The notes beneath the pieces are model-generated. The model was not told where the DNA came from, did not search any database, and worked only from the letters and a program-made list of their open reading frames with translations. From Microbulbifer agarilyticus (GTDB lineage: Bacteria; Pseudomonadota; Gammaproteobacteria; Pseudomonadales; Cellvibrionaceae), in NCBI RefSeq assembly GCF_019800665.1, contig NZ_JAHVKO010000005.1:124001-188000 (forward strand): a stretch of 64,000 bases of DNA, read 5' to 3'. Shown here one piece after another: positions 1-9,456 of this stretch. The first letter of the stretch is position 1. Each line of letters starts with the position of its first letter. A program made the translations under genes and the position numbers.

Positions 1-1975
1 GGAAGCCCGTGAGACCAGCGGGAACCACGATTGGCCCGTCTGCCAAAAGGTGCCCGGTAACACCATGTAACGTGTCCGTACCCCATGTTTCTACAATGCC
101 AGTTACTGGCTGGTCGCGCACAGCAATATATAGCGAGCTTTCACTGCTATCGTAGGAGTCTGTATATCCTGAATAGATATGATCTTGATCAAAGAGCTGC
201 GCACTGTAGCTCCAGTAGTCATATGGAGTTTGCGATGACTTCACTTGCAACAGCTCCGCGCGATGAAACCCAACCGGAATATTCACCGTACCTTCTGCCG
301 ACTCCAGTCGTAAACTCGAACCGAATGCCGTGCGAAGATCATCTGGATAATCAAACACCTCGGTATCAACACTTAACGTTGCGGTCGCCATGCGCTCACT
401 AGCTGAATACAAGGTGAGCTGTGAGTCGTCAGGCACCAGGCGTGCTCCCTCAGGGAAGTCGCCGGAGTCCGTCACATCGATAACAGCCTCGCCACCCAAG
501 TTCTTCACGACAAGCTTGACGTCGAGGTCGCTATCAATCGTATGCTCGCCCACGTGCCCTAAATACAAGGTAGCTGGCGAAACAAGAAATTTCGCTTGTG
601 CCGAACGCGCCACATTCACCAAGCCCGCACCGACATCGGCAATATTCCCAGCCACAGTTGATGCCTGGTTAACCAGCAAGGACTTGATGTCCTGACTACT
701 TAATGTCGGGTGCAGCTGGCGCAGCAGAGCAGCAGCGCCCGCTACATGTGGTGCGGCCAATGATGTTCCGGAATAACTTGCATAATTACCGCCAAGGTCG
801 GTGGTATAGATGTCTACGCCGGGCGCCACCAGTTCAGGCTTGACTACATCGGACTGTCTATCCAAGCCGGTACCAAACAGGCCGCGAGAACTGAAACTTG
901 CGAGAGTGCCGGAGTCATCGACAGCGCCGACGGTAACGACGTCCGTGGCGCTACCAGGTGCTTTGATAGAATTTAGCCACGGGCCATCGTTCCCTGCAGC
1001 GGCGACCACCACCACACCTGCCTGCATTGCTGCATTTGCAGCTAATGAAACGGCCGCTGAGCTACCGCCCCATCCGCCCAGGCTCAGGTTGATCACATCC
1101 ACTGCGTCGTCAGTCATCGGATCACCGTCAGGATCCACCGCGCGCTCGATACCAGCAATGATCTGATCGTCCCACCCTTCACCATTCTCATCGAGTACCT
1201 TGTATGCATGCAGCCTGGCCCCAGGCGCGACGCCCAGTAAGGTGCCATCAGCAGCAACTACACCGGCCACAACAGTGCCGTGGGAATGGTCGTCCATTGG
1301 ATCGGCGTCATTATTGACGAAATCCCAGCCCGCGGAGACTTTACAGCCATTGCCGAAGCACCCGCCCAAGTCTGGGTGCGTGTAATCGATCCCGGTGTCA
1401 AGAATGGCAACGGTGATTCCCTCACCAGTTAAAGAACTGCCGCTGCCATCCTGCATCGCCCATACCGCCGGCACACCGATCTGGTCGAGACTCGTAGTGA
1501 GCAGCACACCCATCTTGCGACTGAGCGTGACCGATTGAACGTCCGGCATTGCCAACACCTTGTCGATGTCACCAGCCTTCATATTTGTCGCTATCGCATT
1601 GACTACACGGTTGAATCGCCTGATCTTTCCGCGCGTGAGCTGACTCGAGCGCAGTCTGCCAATCAACTGTGCTTGGGTGGATTCAATTTGACGAAGCATG
1701 GTCACCAGCGAAGACGGCATCGTCGTGCGGCTCGCTCCTGCAACCCTAGTCTTGATTTGTTTAACCAATGGCGGCTGACGGAGGTGAATTAATACGCGAA
1801 CATCTTGATTGGGAGGAATGTCAGAAAAGTCCAATAATTGCGACTGGGAACCGGTACTGACTCTCTTTGCTTCTTGCAAATCCACAGCGAGAAACGTGGG
1901 CGCGGTGTTGGCCGCTGCCCCGGTGGCAACACAAAAAAAACATAGCCCCAGCAAGTTATTCCATTTTTTTAGCAT
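1..1975 (-). CDS. Secreted subtilisin-like serine protease (S8), 3' end outside window
   Basis: Reading frame open from an ATG at 1975 to the window edge (about 658 residues); the C-terminus is cut off. Residues 1-22 form a signal peptide (MLKKWNNLLGLCFF, then an Ala-rich cleavage region). Residues about 45-165 look like an I9-type propeptide (RVLIHLRQPPL, then FNRVVNAIATNM). The catalytic triad is visible: Asp193 in VAILDTGID, His232 in DDHSHGTVVAG and Ser405 in YSGTSLAAPHVAG, with the oxyanion Asn in AAAGNDGP. After the peptidase domain (ending near residue 440) comes a beta-rich region resembling Fn3-like domains. It is expected to be an exported, autoprocessed endopeptidase that degrades extracellular protein. 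It is transcribed away from the LytS/LytTR operon. Confidence 0.93.
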   Translation of the reverse strand, partial: MLKKWNNLLGLCFFCVATGAAANTAPTFLAVDLQEAKRVSTGSQSQLLDFSDIPPNQDVRVLIHLRQPPLVKQIKTRVAGASRTTMPSSLVTMLRQIESTQAQLIGRLRSSQLTRGKIRRFNRVVNAIATNMKAGDIDKVLAMPDVQSVTLSRKMGVLLTTSLDQIGVPAVWAMQDGSGSSLTGEGITVAILDTGIDYTHPDLGGCFGNGCKVSAGWDFVNNDADPMDDHSHGTVVAGVVAADGTLLGVAPGARLHAYKVLDENGEGWDDQIIAGIERAVDPDGDPMTDDAVDVINLSLGGWGGSSAAVSLAANAAMQAGVVVVAAAGNDGPWLNSIKAPGSATDVVTVGAVDDSGTLASFSSRGLFGTGLDRQSDVVKPELVAPGVDIYTTDLGGNYASYSGTSLAAPHVAGAAALLRQLHPTLSSQDIKSLLVNQASTVAGNIADVGAGLVNVARSAQAKFLVSPATLYLGHVGEHTIDSDLDVKLVVKNLGGEAVIDVTDSGDFPEGARLVPDDSQLTLYSASERMATATLSVDTEVFDYPDDLRTAFGSSLRLESAEGTVNIPVGFHRAELLQVKSSQTPYDYWSYSAQLFDQDHIYSGYTDSYDSSESSLYIAVRDQPVTGIVETWGTDTLHGVTGHLLADGPIVVPAGLTGF

Positions 1976-2377
1976 TATTCCCCCCAGGCCCGCTGCTAGT
2001 ATTAGCGTCTCGGCTATCGATTATTTTTTACGCATATTGTGAGGTCAATTTCGCTGCATAATACTGACCGAGTCGGCAAAAAAATACGATACAGTCGATC
2101 GAAATTCACCGTCAGCTGAGGCACACGTCACACAGAACCTTCTTGAAATAACGGATTCGACTCAATCGCAGAATAAATAGAATGCCTGCGGGAGACTATA
2201 CACAGCCTTACGCCCGCCCCCATTAACCCCTCCAAAAGCCCAAGAATTTACCCAACAGTATTTGACTCACTCCGGTTTAGGCCGTTTTATACAGGTATAT
2301 CACCCATTTATCGCATGACATTGATCACTCAATGGAAGTGCCTATCTTGTCAGTCTCCCAAACAATGGAGGTGACTT
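1976..2377. other. Divergent intergenic region, protease / exported protein operon
   Basis: About 400 bases without a credible ORF. It separates the minus-strand protease from the plus-strand operon beginning at 2378 and must hold both promoters. The only candidates I can point to face the plus strand. A perfect Shine-Dalgarno (GGAGGTGA, 2367-2374) lies 3 nt before the ATG at 2378. No hairpin, repeat or RNA gene is apparent. Confidence 0.6.
2262..2290 (+). promoter_or_regulatory. Possible sigma-70 promoter for the exported protein/LytS/LytTR operon
   Basis: TTGACT (2262-2267), a 17-nt spacer and TTTTAT (2285-2290). The -35 is good and the -10 weak. A second, weaker option is TTGATC (2321-2326) with TATCTT (2343-2348) at 16-nt spacing. 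Neither is decisive. Confidence 0.3.
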
Positions 2378-2953
2378 ATGAATTACAGGGTATTGATTGC
2401 GGCCACCCTGGCGGCAACCGCAGTGCATGCAAATAGCATCAGTGATCAACTGCCTGAATCCTGGTTTAAAACAGGAAAAAATCCGGCGCTGGCTGCCTGT
2501 ACCGCAGGAACCGATCGACAGCTCGACCATCTTGGCGATGGCAATATTACCTTGCAGTGCGAATCGCCCACGGAGGGCTTTATCACTGCTATGCAACAAT
2601 TCAGTGCTGAAGAGTATCGCGGTAGCCGCGTGCGTTTTTCCGCACAAGTAAAAGCCGAGGACGTAAAAGGGTGGAGCGGATTGTGGATGCGTATTAATGC
2701 AACAGAAAAGAACGCTGTCGCCTTCGACAATATGATGGACAGGCCGATTAAAGGTACGCAAGGCTGGAGTCCTTATGAGGTTGTTCTCGATGTACCGGCG
2801 GATGGAGAGAGAATCTCATTCGGCGTATTAATTGAGAATCAGGGACAGGTCTGGCTAAAGGATGCCGAGTTCGAGGCAGTCCCGACTAACGTCGCGACCA
2901 CAGGGCCGCTGCAACGAACCAACCCTGACAACCTGAACCTGCAACAGAGATAA
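2378..2953 (+). CDS. Exported beta-sandwich-like protein, first gene of a two-component operon
   Basis: 191 residues. An N-terminal hydrophobic signal (MNYRVLIAATLAATAVHA) predicts export. The mature part has alternating strands with GWSGLWMRI and a closing ISFGVLIENQGQVWLKDAEF segment. The ending (FGV-x-GQ-WLKDAEF) resembles carbohydrate-binding-like jelly-roll domains that follow other modules in secreted or regulatory proteins; I cannot assign a named family. Translation starts behind a consensus ribosome site. The gene ends 8 nt before the LytS-type kinase, so the three genes 2378-4726 probably form one operon. It could be a periplasmic partner or ligand sensor of the kinase; that is inference. 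Confidence 0.75.
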   Translation: MNYRVLIAATLAATAVHANSISDQLPESWFKTGKNPALAACTAGTDRQLDHLGDGNITLQCESPTEGFITAMQQFSAEEYRGSRVRFSAQVKAEDVKGWSGLWMRINATEKNAVAFDNMMDRPIKGTQGWSPYEVVLDVPADGERISFGVLIENQGQVWLKDAEFEAVPTNVATTGPLQRTNPDNLNLQQR

Positions 2954-2961
2954 GGCGTGAG

Positions 2962-3999
2962 ATGAATCCAATCCTACGCTTTTTGTTTCCCGGGAGCCCT
3001 CATCAGGGGCTCCTCGGGGAATTCAGTTTCCGCCGTGCTATCGTGCCAACGGCCCTCTTCGTTGTAATTCTCGGGCTCTTCTACCATTTATCTGGTAAGG
3101 GACCAGCATTGGCCTTGCTGGTCAAACTATGGGTCTCTTTCGCTTCAGCCTACGTACTGCTCGCAGCACTGGCACACTGGAAAGGCAGTAACCCCGAGTG
3201 GCATTACATTATCAGTGCATCCGTATTCGGCGTCATAATCGGCGGGGGACTCGCAGCTCAGATCGCTCATCTGGAGCACCCTGGCACCCACATCAGCTGG
3301 CAACAAACCGGGTTGGAATGGGTAACCGGCACAGCGTTTAGCGCCTTTTTCATTTGTTTATCCCTTGGCGCCAGTATCGTACGAAACAACGAGCAGCGGA
3401 AATCCAACCAACGCGAACAGGTACTCCAAGCGCAAGTTCGCGCATTGACCGCGCAGATAGAACCCCATTTCCTGATGAACACCTTGGCAAACCTGCGCTA
3501 CCTGATGCGTAAGGATGTAGAACAAGCCCAAATTATGCTTGACCATATGGCCGACTTCTTCCAGGGCGCCCTGAGTCGCGCGAGAGCCGCCAAGGCCGAC
3601 CTGGGTCAAGAACTGGATCTCGTACAAAGCTATCTGCAAATCATGCAAATTCGCATGGGAAACAAGCTACAGTGGTCAATCAATGTCCCAGCTGAGCTAT
3701 TACATAATCCCTTTCCCTCACTCATGTTACAAACCCTGGTGGAAAACGCTGTTACTCACGGTATCGCACCAATGGAAAACACAGGCGAAGTAAAAATTTT
3801 GTCCGAGCGTCGCAATGGAAACATCCTGCTAACCGTTTCAGATAACGGTGTGGGCATGCCCCAAAATCCAGAATCGCGACATGGAATAGGTCTCGAAAAC
3901 ACCAGGGCCCGATTGAATGGATTTTTCCATGGCAAGGCAACACTTGCCATTCAGTCTAATCATTCTGGTACTACAGCGACGATTACCGTTCCTGAGTAA
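2962..3999 (+). CDS. LytS/YehU-family membrane sensor histidine kinase
   Basis: 345 residues. Four hydrophobic segments (about residues 25-44, 49-73, 82-103 and 119-140) anchor the N-terminus. A cytoplasmic His_kinase domain of the LytS/YehU type follows, with the phospho-acceptor His169 in QIEPHFLMNTLANL. The ATPase part shows an N-box (LVENAVTHG), DNGVGMP and GIGLENTRARL. The family autophosphorylates and passes phosphate to a LytTR regulator. That regulator is encoded 10 nt downstream, so the pair is cognate. There is no recognisable periplasmic sensor domain, so the stimulus may be sensed within the membrane or through the exported protein encoded just upstream. Confidence 0.93.
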   Translation: MNPILRFLFPGSPHQGLLGEFSFRRAIVPTALFVVILGLFYHLSGKGPALALLVKLWVSFASAYVLLAALAHWKGSNPEWHYIISASVFGVIIGGGLAAQIAHLEHPGTHISWQQTGLEWVTGTAFSAFFICLSLGASIVRNNEQRKSNQREQVLQAQVRALTAQIEPHFLMNTLANLRYLMRKDVEQAQIMLDHMADFFQGALSRARAAKADLGQELDLVQSYLQIMQIRMGNKLQWSINVPAELLHNPFPSLMLQTLVENAVTHGIAPMENTGEVKILSERRNGNILLTVSDNGVGMPQNPESRHGIGLENTRARLNGFFHGKATLAIQSNHSGTTATITVPE

Positions 4000-4009
4000 G
4001 GACCACAAA

Positions 4010-4726
4010 ATGCCTACTGCGATTATCGCGGATGACGAACCGCTTCTGTGCATGGAATTAGCAGACGCACTTGAAGATCTCTGGCCTGAACTCCGCATCA
4101 TTGCACATGCAGATAACGGAGCCAAAGCTCTCAGATACATTGAGGAATACCAGCCCGATGTCGCTTTCCTAGATATCCGCATGCCCTCTCTTGACGGCTT
4201 GGAAGTCGCTGATCAAGTTCGAGATAAATGCCAGGTGGTGTTTGTCACAGCATATGATGAGCACGCCGTAACCGCCTTCGAACAAGGAGCGATAGACTAC
4301 GTCCTCAAGCCGATAAAGATGGCACGCCTCGCCGCTACGGTCAGCAGACTTCGGCAGAGATTGAGTGGAAAACCTGGCAACCGCGAAACATCCAATGACG
4401 AACCATTGCAGTGGGTTCGCGCCAGCTCGGGTAACAGCCTGCGCTTTTTCCCCGTACAGGACATTGTATATTTCCGCTCAGAAGGGAAGTACACAAAACT
4501 CGTGACCAGAGATAATCAGGCGCTGATTCGCGAGCCTCTCCGCTCACTGGGACAAACTCTAGACTCAAAGATGTTCTGGAGAATCAACCGCGGGATTATT
4601 GTCAACCTCACCCATATTTCCCATGTCACCAGAGATAATGAAGGCAAGATGACTGTGCATCTACAGGGGGAAGCCACCTCACTTCCGGTTAGTAAAAATC
4701 ATCAATCCCAATTTCGCGGTATGTAA
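4010..4726 (+). CDS. LytTR-family response regulator
   Basis: 238 residues from the ATG at 4010. An upstream in-frame start at 3917 would lie inside the kinase gene and is unlikely. The receiver domain (about residues 1-120) has the acidic pair DD at residues 8-9, phospho-acceptor Asp55 in VAFLDIRMPSLDG and the conserved Lys in YVLKPIK. A linker leads to a LytTR DNA-binding domain (about 135-235), with VYFRSEGKYTKL and FWRINRGIIVNL typical of the family. The gene lies 10 nt behind its kinase. LytTR regulators usually bind paired direct repeats upstream of surface, exopolysaccharide or peptidase genes; the divergent protease is one possible target, which I cannot test here. Confidence 0.93.
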   Translation: MPTAIIADDEPLLCMELADALEDLWPELRIIAHADNGAKALRYIEEYQPDVAFLDIRMPSLDGLEVADQVRDKCQVVFVTAYDEHAVTAFEQGAIDYVLKPIKMARLAATVSRLRQRLSGKPGNRETSNDEPLQWVRASSGNSLRFFPVQDIVYFRSEGKYTKLVTRDNQALIREPLRSLGQTLDSKMFWRINRGIIVNLTHISHVTRDNEGKMTVHLQGEATSLPVSKNHQSQFRGM

Positions 4727-4783
4727 GGCCGTGCGCAGTGGCCAAAAGCGTGTAAGCTCACATTTTTACTTGGCAAACCGGTA

Positions 4784-5539
4784 TTACCACGGAATCGGCG
4801 AGCCGTCCCAGAACAGGAGCCGACCCGTGTCATCCTCGGCCAGATTCTGAATCACGTCCGCAATCCGTGAAGCACTAAGTGCTGGGGAAAAAAGTTTTTC
4901 TTCGGACAGGTTGGCCTGGAAGGGTTTGGACAGCGGCGTATCGGTGGTTCCCGGGTGAATTGCCACCACCTTGCAGCTATCGACCTTGCGCCCCCATTCG
5001 ATCGACAGGTTGCGTATCAACATATTCAGCGCGGCCTTGCTCATACGGTAGCTGTACCAACCGCCCAAATGATTGTCTTCAATACTGCCGACTTTTGCCG
5101 AGAGGGACGCCCACGTAAGTGGTGAGCGGCGTTTTAAGAGCGGGTCTAGCGCCTGGGCCAAATGCAGGTGTGTGAGGGCATTAATTGAGAAGCTGTGCAG
5201 CATTGCCTGGTCATCGCACTCCCGCAAGCTTTTCTCGGGGCGATGATCTTGCCAGTGCAGGGTGCCACAACAGCTCACCACCCAGTTGGGCAATGGACCG
5301 CGCAGCAACCAATCCTGTACATCAGCTACACTAGCCGGGTTTTCCAGCTCGATTTTCAGATGCTGATGGCTAGGCGAAAGGCGGGGAATGTCGTGGCGAC
5401 TGATGGTCAGGAGTGTGGACTGCGGGAAACGCCCGCACAGGGTTTGCGCCAACGCTGCGCCGACACCGCCATGGGCGCCGGCAAGTAAAATGCACTGCGG
5501 CGATTCATTACTGGTATCGAGCGCTGGCGTCCCTGCCAT
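4784..5539 (-). CDS. Short-chain dehydrogenase/reductase (SDR)
   Basis: 251 residues from the ATG at 5539, preceded by GAGG at a suitable distance. A longer frame starting at 5611 would overlap the decarboxylase gene and adds a tail not expected in the family. It has a Rossmann nucleotide-binding turn (LLAGAHGGVGAAL), the strand motif VVSCCGT in place of the common NNAG, and the catalytic YSYRMSKAALN (YxxxK). NAD(P)H-dependent oxidoreductase of unknown substrate, similar in layout to C-factor-type SDRs. It lies downstream of the decarboxylase on the same strand (34 nt apart) and may be co-transcribed. Confidence 0.85.
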   Translation of the reverse strand: MAGTPALDTSNESPQCILLAGAHGGVGAALAQTLCGRFPQSTLLTISRHDIPRLSPSHQHLKIELENPASVADVQDWLLRGPLPNWVVSCCGTLHWQDHRPEKSLRECDDQAMLHSFSINALTHLHLAQALDPLLKRRSPLTWASLSAKVGSIEDNHLGGWYSYRMSKAALNMLIRNLSIEWGRKVDSCKVVAIHPGTTDTPLSKPFQANLSEEKLFSPALSASRIADVIQNLAEDDTGRLLFWDGSPIPW

Positions 5540-5573
5540 AGTTCTTGCCTCGACCTTATCTCGATCTAGGGCC

Positions 5574-7601
5574 TTACTTGCGTTTTTTTGCCTTACCGGA
5601 CTTTGCAGCACCGTCGTCCGAAGAAACTACGGGCTCCTTCATAACCCGGATCATCGGCTCGTCGGAGCGGAAGATAAGCCCGTGGATCTCCGTGCTATTT
5701 TGCCCCTGCAGGAGCTGCTGCAAGAACTGCACAATTTGCGGAGAAATTTCCTGCCCGGGTACCAACACAGGAATACCTGGCGGATAAGGTACGATCTCGT
5801 CTGCGCAAGTTCGTCCTACCAGCTTTTTCTCTGCTGCCACACCATTGTCCATCAGCGGCAACTCTTCCGTTTCAGAAAAGTAGGCATCTGCCGGCAGGCA
5901 ATTAAGATGAGTAAATTCAGGCAACTGACGCGCGGTGCCAACGTGGCTGCGCTTGCGCGGGTGCTTTGCCAACTGTTTCAGCGCGTGTACCAGACGCAGT
6001 AATTTACTCTCAGTACTACCCAAGGTAACCAGCACAGTCACCGTGTTGTAAGTGGTTTTCTCCACCTGAATACCGAAATGATCGAACAGTTTCACCTGGA
6101 TTTCTTTGCCGGAATATCCACTGGCGGTCACATCGATGGTGACTTTGGTTGGATCCAGGCTGATGTTGTCTTTGGCCAGGGGCGCGGGAATCAAATCGTC
6201 ACAGGTCAGTGCGCGGAATACGCCGGTGGCATCTACTTCACGACGCAGTGTCTCGACCATTTTCAGGCAGCTGCGCAGACGCCCGAAGCCCTCCATCGAC
6301 ATTTGCTTGCGCGCGACATCCAGGCTCGCAATCATCGAGTATTGCGGACTGGTAGACGCATACATATTCAGGTTTTCGCGGAAACGGAACTCATCAAAGT
6401 CCGGGTCCTGCACATGCACCATGCTGGCCTGTGAGAACGCAGACAGCATTTTGTGCGAGCTCTGGGTCACGTAGTCCGCACCGCACTCCAGGGCGGTGGG
6501 CCGCAATTCATTGTGGAAATAACCGTGTGCATACCAGGCTTCGTCAACCAGCACTTTGACGCCGCGCTCATGGGCGTAGTCGATAATTGGCTTCAAGTCG
6601 TAACGCAGGCCGTCGTAGGTACAGGAGGTAATGACCAACAGGGCTGCATCCGGGTGTGCATCCAGTGCCTTCTCGATATCCGTGCGGCAAACAGGACCGT
6701 AGATTCCGAATTGCGGGTGCAGGGTAGACTTCAGGTACACCGGCTCGATCCGGTTCATCACAATGGCGTGATGCACGGATTTGTGGCAGGCCTGATCCAC
6801 GATGATCTTGCCACCGCCACCGAGAATCTGCTGGATAACCACCTTGTTGGCGGTGGAAGTGCCGTTGGTGAGGAAGAAGGTATGTCGCGCACCAAACACC
6901 TGTGCGGCCAGGTCCTGCGCCTCCTGAATAACCGAGTGCGGTTCCAGCAGGCTATCGAGTACCTGGACCGATACCGACAGGTCGGTATTGAACACATGCT
7001 CGCCCATAAAACGGTAAAAATCGCCGACCCAGGGGCTGTTGCGCAGGCTGTCGCCACCGGAATGACCGGGGGTATGCCACGCGTCACGGGCAGAAAATAC
7101 GTACTCTTTCAGGGTATCCGCAAACGGCGTGGAGGCTCGGCGGGCGATAAAGGCCTGCACCAGGCGGAACATATGGTTGAAGTTGCCTTCGCGGCGGTCA
7201 AACAGCTCGTCAAAGCGCTTGCGCACCGAAGCCGGCGCTCCACCTTCCTCACTTAAGAAGGAATCCTGCGCCACCAGAAACACGTTCAACTGCGAGCGCA
7301 GCTTGTGCATATGATCGGAGAGCGTTTCTGCGCTTTTCAGCTCATCGCGACAACAACCGGCGTCGATAATCACTGCCTGCAGGCGCTCGTCTTCGCGCAA
7401 GCGTGACTCTATCGCAGGGACCGCTACCGCCTCAAAACACAAGCCAAACGGGTTCTCGTGCTGGGCAGCAGTGGTGTTCAGGGCATTCACCCAGTTGTGA
7501 CTGAGATCTCGATCATTGCTTACCAGAGCGACTCGACACTCCAGCGGCTGGCGCCGCTCACTCAGGTTGCCCAGGTCAGGCATTGTCAGTTCCACACCCA
7601 T
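5574..7601 (-). CDS. Class I Orn/Lys/Arg decarboxylase (PLP-dependent)
   Basis: 675 residues. An N-terminal response-regulator-like wing domain (about 20-150) precedes an aspartate-aminotransferase-fold PLP domain. PLP Lys384 lies in QSSHKMLSAFSQ; Asp353 and His359 lie in LVDEAWYAHG. A C-terminal domain follows. The enzyme decarboxylates a basic amino acid (lysine, arginine or ornithine) to the polyamine precursor. Substrate cannot be read from the motifs alone, and the protein is shorter than E. coli CadA or SpeF (over 700 residues). A second start (Met7, 7583) is possible. The C-terminus ends in a Lys-rich tail (KSGKAKKRK). Confidence 0.9.
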   Translation of the reverse strand: MGVELTMPDLGNLSERRQPLECRVALVSNDRDLSHNWVNALNTTAAQHENPFGLCFEAVAVPAIESRLREDERLQAVIIDAGCCRDELKSAETLSDHMHKLRSQLNVFLVAQDSFLSEEGGAPASVRKRFDELFDRREGNFNHMFRLVQAFIARRASTPFADTLKEYVFSARDAWHTPGHSGGDSLRNSPWVGDFYRFMGEHVFNTDLSVSVQVLDSLLEPHSVIQEAQDLAAQVFGARHTFFLTNGTSTANKVVIQQILGGGGKIIVDQACHKSVHHAIVMNRIEPVYLKSTLHPQFGIYGPVCRTDIEKALDAHPDAALLVITSCTYDGLRYDLKPIIDYAHERGVKVLVDEAWYAHGYFHNELRPTALECGADYVTQSSHKMLSAFSQASMVHVQDPDFDEFRFRENLNMYASTSPQYSMIASLDVARKQMSMEGFGRLRSCLKMVETLRREVDATGVFRALTCDDLIPAPLAKDNISLDPTKVTIDVTASGYSGKEIQVKLFDHFGIQVEKTTYNTVTVLVTLGSTESKLLRLVHALKQLAKHPRKRSHVGTARQLPEFTHLNCLPADAYFSETEELPLMDNGVAAEKKLVGRTCADEIVPYPPGIPVLVPGQEISPQIVQFLQQLLQGQNSTEIHGLIFRSDEPMIRVMKEPVVSSDDGAAKSGKAKKRK

Positions 7602-7740
7602 AGTACTTCTTCTTATAGTTCAGCATAAAAGGCGGATACTAAATGAGGCGGACAGCGAATTTGACGGCGAATTTATATTTGGCAATTACCACCAAAATTT
7701 CGCACAAATGTGATATCAAAACTGGGTTAGTCGCGCAGCT

Positions 7741-8145
7741 TCAGAATTTTGCGCTCTGAACTTCGCCGTTAAACTGCAAACAATGCTGAACACGCACACG
7801 CTGGACGGGCGTCAGATCTTTGAGGGAGAAATAGTCGAAGTCTGAATGCTCCGACGACAGGACGATGTCACCGCGTCCCTTGAGGTGAGCACGGAAAATA
7901 AATACATGGGAGTTGTACACGCGGTGGTAATAGACGCCACTGAGATAATCGATAACGACTTCCCGCCCCAACTCCTCCCGGCATTCACGGTGCAGCGCTT
8001 CGTGAATGGTTTCCCCCAGGTCCAGCGCCCCCCCGGGCAAGCCCCAGGTTTTATCCGCGTAGGTGGCGCGCAACTGGAGTACCTCACCGGCCTCATTGGC
8101 GATCACCGCGTGGGCGCTTAGCTTGTATGTGTCGTCAAATCCCAT
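7741..8145 (-). CDS. Nudix hydrolase
   Basis: 134 residues with one Nudix box, GALDLGETIHEALHRECREE followed by LG, fitting G-x5-E-x7-RE-x2-EE-x-G. Nudix enzymes hydrolyse nucleoside diphosphates linked to another group using Mg2+. The flanks (TWGLPGG before the box, YYHRVYNSHVFIFRAHL after) do not fix a substrate. The ATG at 8143-8145 follows AAGG. It lies 31 nt downstream of pldA on the same strand and may be co-transcribed with it. Confidence 0.88.
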   Translation of the reverse strand: MGFDDTYKLSAHAVIANEAGEVLQLRATYADKTWGLPGGALDLGETIHEALHRECREELGREVVIDYLSGVYYHRVYNSHVFIFRAHLKGRGDIVLSSEHSDFDYFSLKDLTPVQRVRVQHCLQFNGEVQSAKF

Positions 8146-8176
8146 CCTTGGATCTATCCGTGCAAGGTCGTTTCAA

Positions 8177-9370
8177 TCAAGTACCGGTACTGCGGGCCAG
8201 TTCAAAACCGATGCCCAAGGTCTGTACAGATTCATCGTAGTCGATCAGGCTCTCACCGAAGCCGTTGAAGTATTTTACATAGCCGCGTACCCGGCGGCCC
8301 ATGGGGAAGCTCCAGCGCAGCTCCGCTGCCCCCTTGTTATCGGAGCGCAGGTTATTGCGCAGCATTAGCGACACATTGTGCGCGCCCTTTTCGAATCCGC
8401 CGGTCAACTCAAAGTGACCGAGATAAAACTCGAGGTCGGGATTGTCATCTTCTTCCCTGTCTTCCTTGATGCGATACCAGGGTTTGAACGCCAGATAGTA
8501 GTCATTTTTTTCGAAGACAAAGTTCGCGTAAATACGATTCCAGCTCCGCGAGAGTGGTTCGCTGCGACCATTGGACTGGTGGTTGATTGCCAGCTGGTTG
8601 GCCACGTTCTGCATGCCGAACAGGGTCCAGTCATTCAGCCAGGTCATGATCAACTCCGGCTCGTGATTGGTCTCGCGAAACGGTGCGGAATCGTCGGAGT
8701 TGTAGGCCTGCCAGAATGAGCGGTTGGTGTAGGCGAAGCTCATAAACGATGCCTTACCGAGAAAACCGCGCCACACGGGGACCTGTACCGACAGCTGAAA
8801 CTGAATCTCGATGGAATCCAGGTCGATCAGCCCGTCCGGGTCATAGTCTGCAAGCCCCCCCTTATTCGGAGAGGGGTTGTAGGTGATGGGCAGCAGATAG
8901 TTGGTTTTATGCGAGGCCAGAGTAAAGGGGTTTTCCGCCGCGTCGCGAATGGCCTGTGCCCGCTGGCTGATACGCGGGCCATCGGACGATTCGATCGCTT
9001 CCGGCGTGGTCGCGAATATAGGGGTCTGTTCCTGATACTCGTCGCCGCGCAGCACCCGCAACTCGCAGCGAATACGCATTTCTTCGAGCGTAATATTGGC
9101 CGGTGCCGTGACTAGCTGTTCACGCAGACAATTTTCCTGCCGAATGGCCTCACTTTGCCCACTATCGTCCAGCTGCCACAAGGCTATGACACCGCCCTCT
9201 GCAGGCTCTGCGGTCTGCTCATCCTCAGGTGTCAGTATGTTCCCCTGCGCAACCTCCCGAGCCTCCAGTGGCGTCTCCTGCGCTTTCACAGCAATCGCCA
9301 AGGGCAGACACAACAGAGGCCACCAGCGGCGAATCCGCAAGCGGGGGGTAAGATAGCGGGAGAATGGCAA
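8177..9370 (-). CDS. pldA: Outer-membrane phospholipase A (OMPLA)
   Basis: 397 residues. A signal peptide (hydrophobic about 15-30, ending AVKA) and an acidic N-terminal extension (about 31-150) precede the 12-strand barrel. The active site is clear: His264 and Ser266 in NHQSNGRSEPLSRSWNRIY, with Asn278 placed 14 residues after the His as in E. coli OMPLA (His142/Ser144/Asn156). The enzyme is a calcium-dependent, dimerising lipase in the outer membrane that removes mislocalised phospholipids from the outer leaflet. Strands such as FMSFAYTNRSFWQAYN carry the typical aromatic girdle. The extension before the barrel is longer than in E. coli. Confidence 0.95.
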   Translation of the reverse strand: MPFSRYLTPRLRIRRWWPLLCLPLAIAVKAQETPLEAREVAQGNILTPEDEQTAEPAEGGVIALWQLDDSGQSEAIRQENCLREQLVTAPANITLEEMRIRCELRVLRGDEYQEQTPIFATTPEAIESSDGPRISQRAQAIRDAAENPFTLASHKTNYLLPITYNPSPNKGGLADYDPDGLIDLDSIEIQFQLSVQVPVWRGFLGKASFMSFAYTNRSFWQAYNSDDSAPFRETNHEPELIMTWLNDWTLFGMQNVANQLAINHQSNGRSEPLSRSWNRIYANFVFEKNDYYLAFKPWYRIKEDREEDDNPDLEFYLGHFELTGGFEKGAHNVSLMLRNNLRSDNKGAAELRWSFPMGRRVRGYVKYFNGFGESLIDYDESVQTLGIGFELARSTGT

Positions 9371-9456
9371 GGCACGCGCTCCTGAAGACCGTAGGGCCGC
9401 CAGTGTACACGGAATAGATACCGAGAATCGTTGTTGAGTCAGTTATTGCTGACCAC

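Noticed and set aside
4740..4775. TGTAAGCTCACA followed by T's between the LytTR and SDR genes
   Set aside because: Stem too weak for a confident terminator.
6453..7256. 267-residue plus-strand frame opposite the decarboxylase
   Set aside because: Antisense shadow; the minus-strand protein has all PLP-enzyme motifs.
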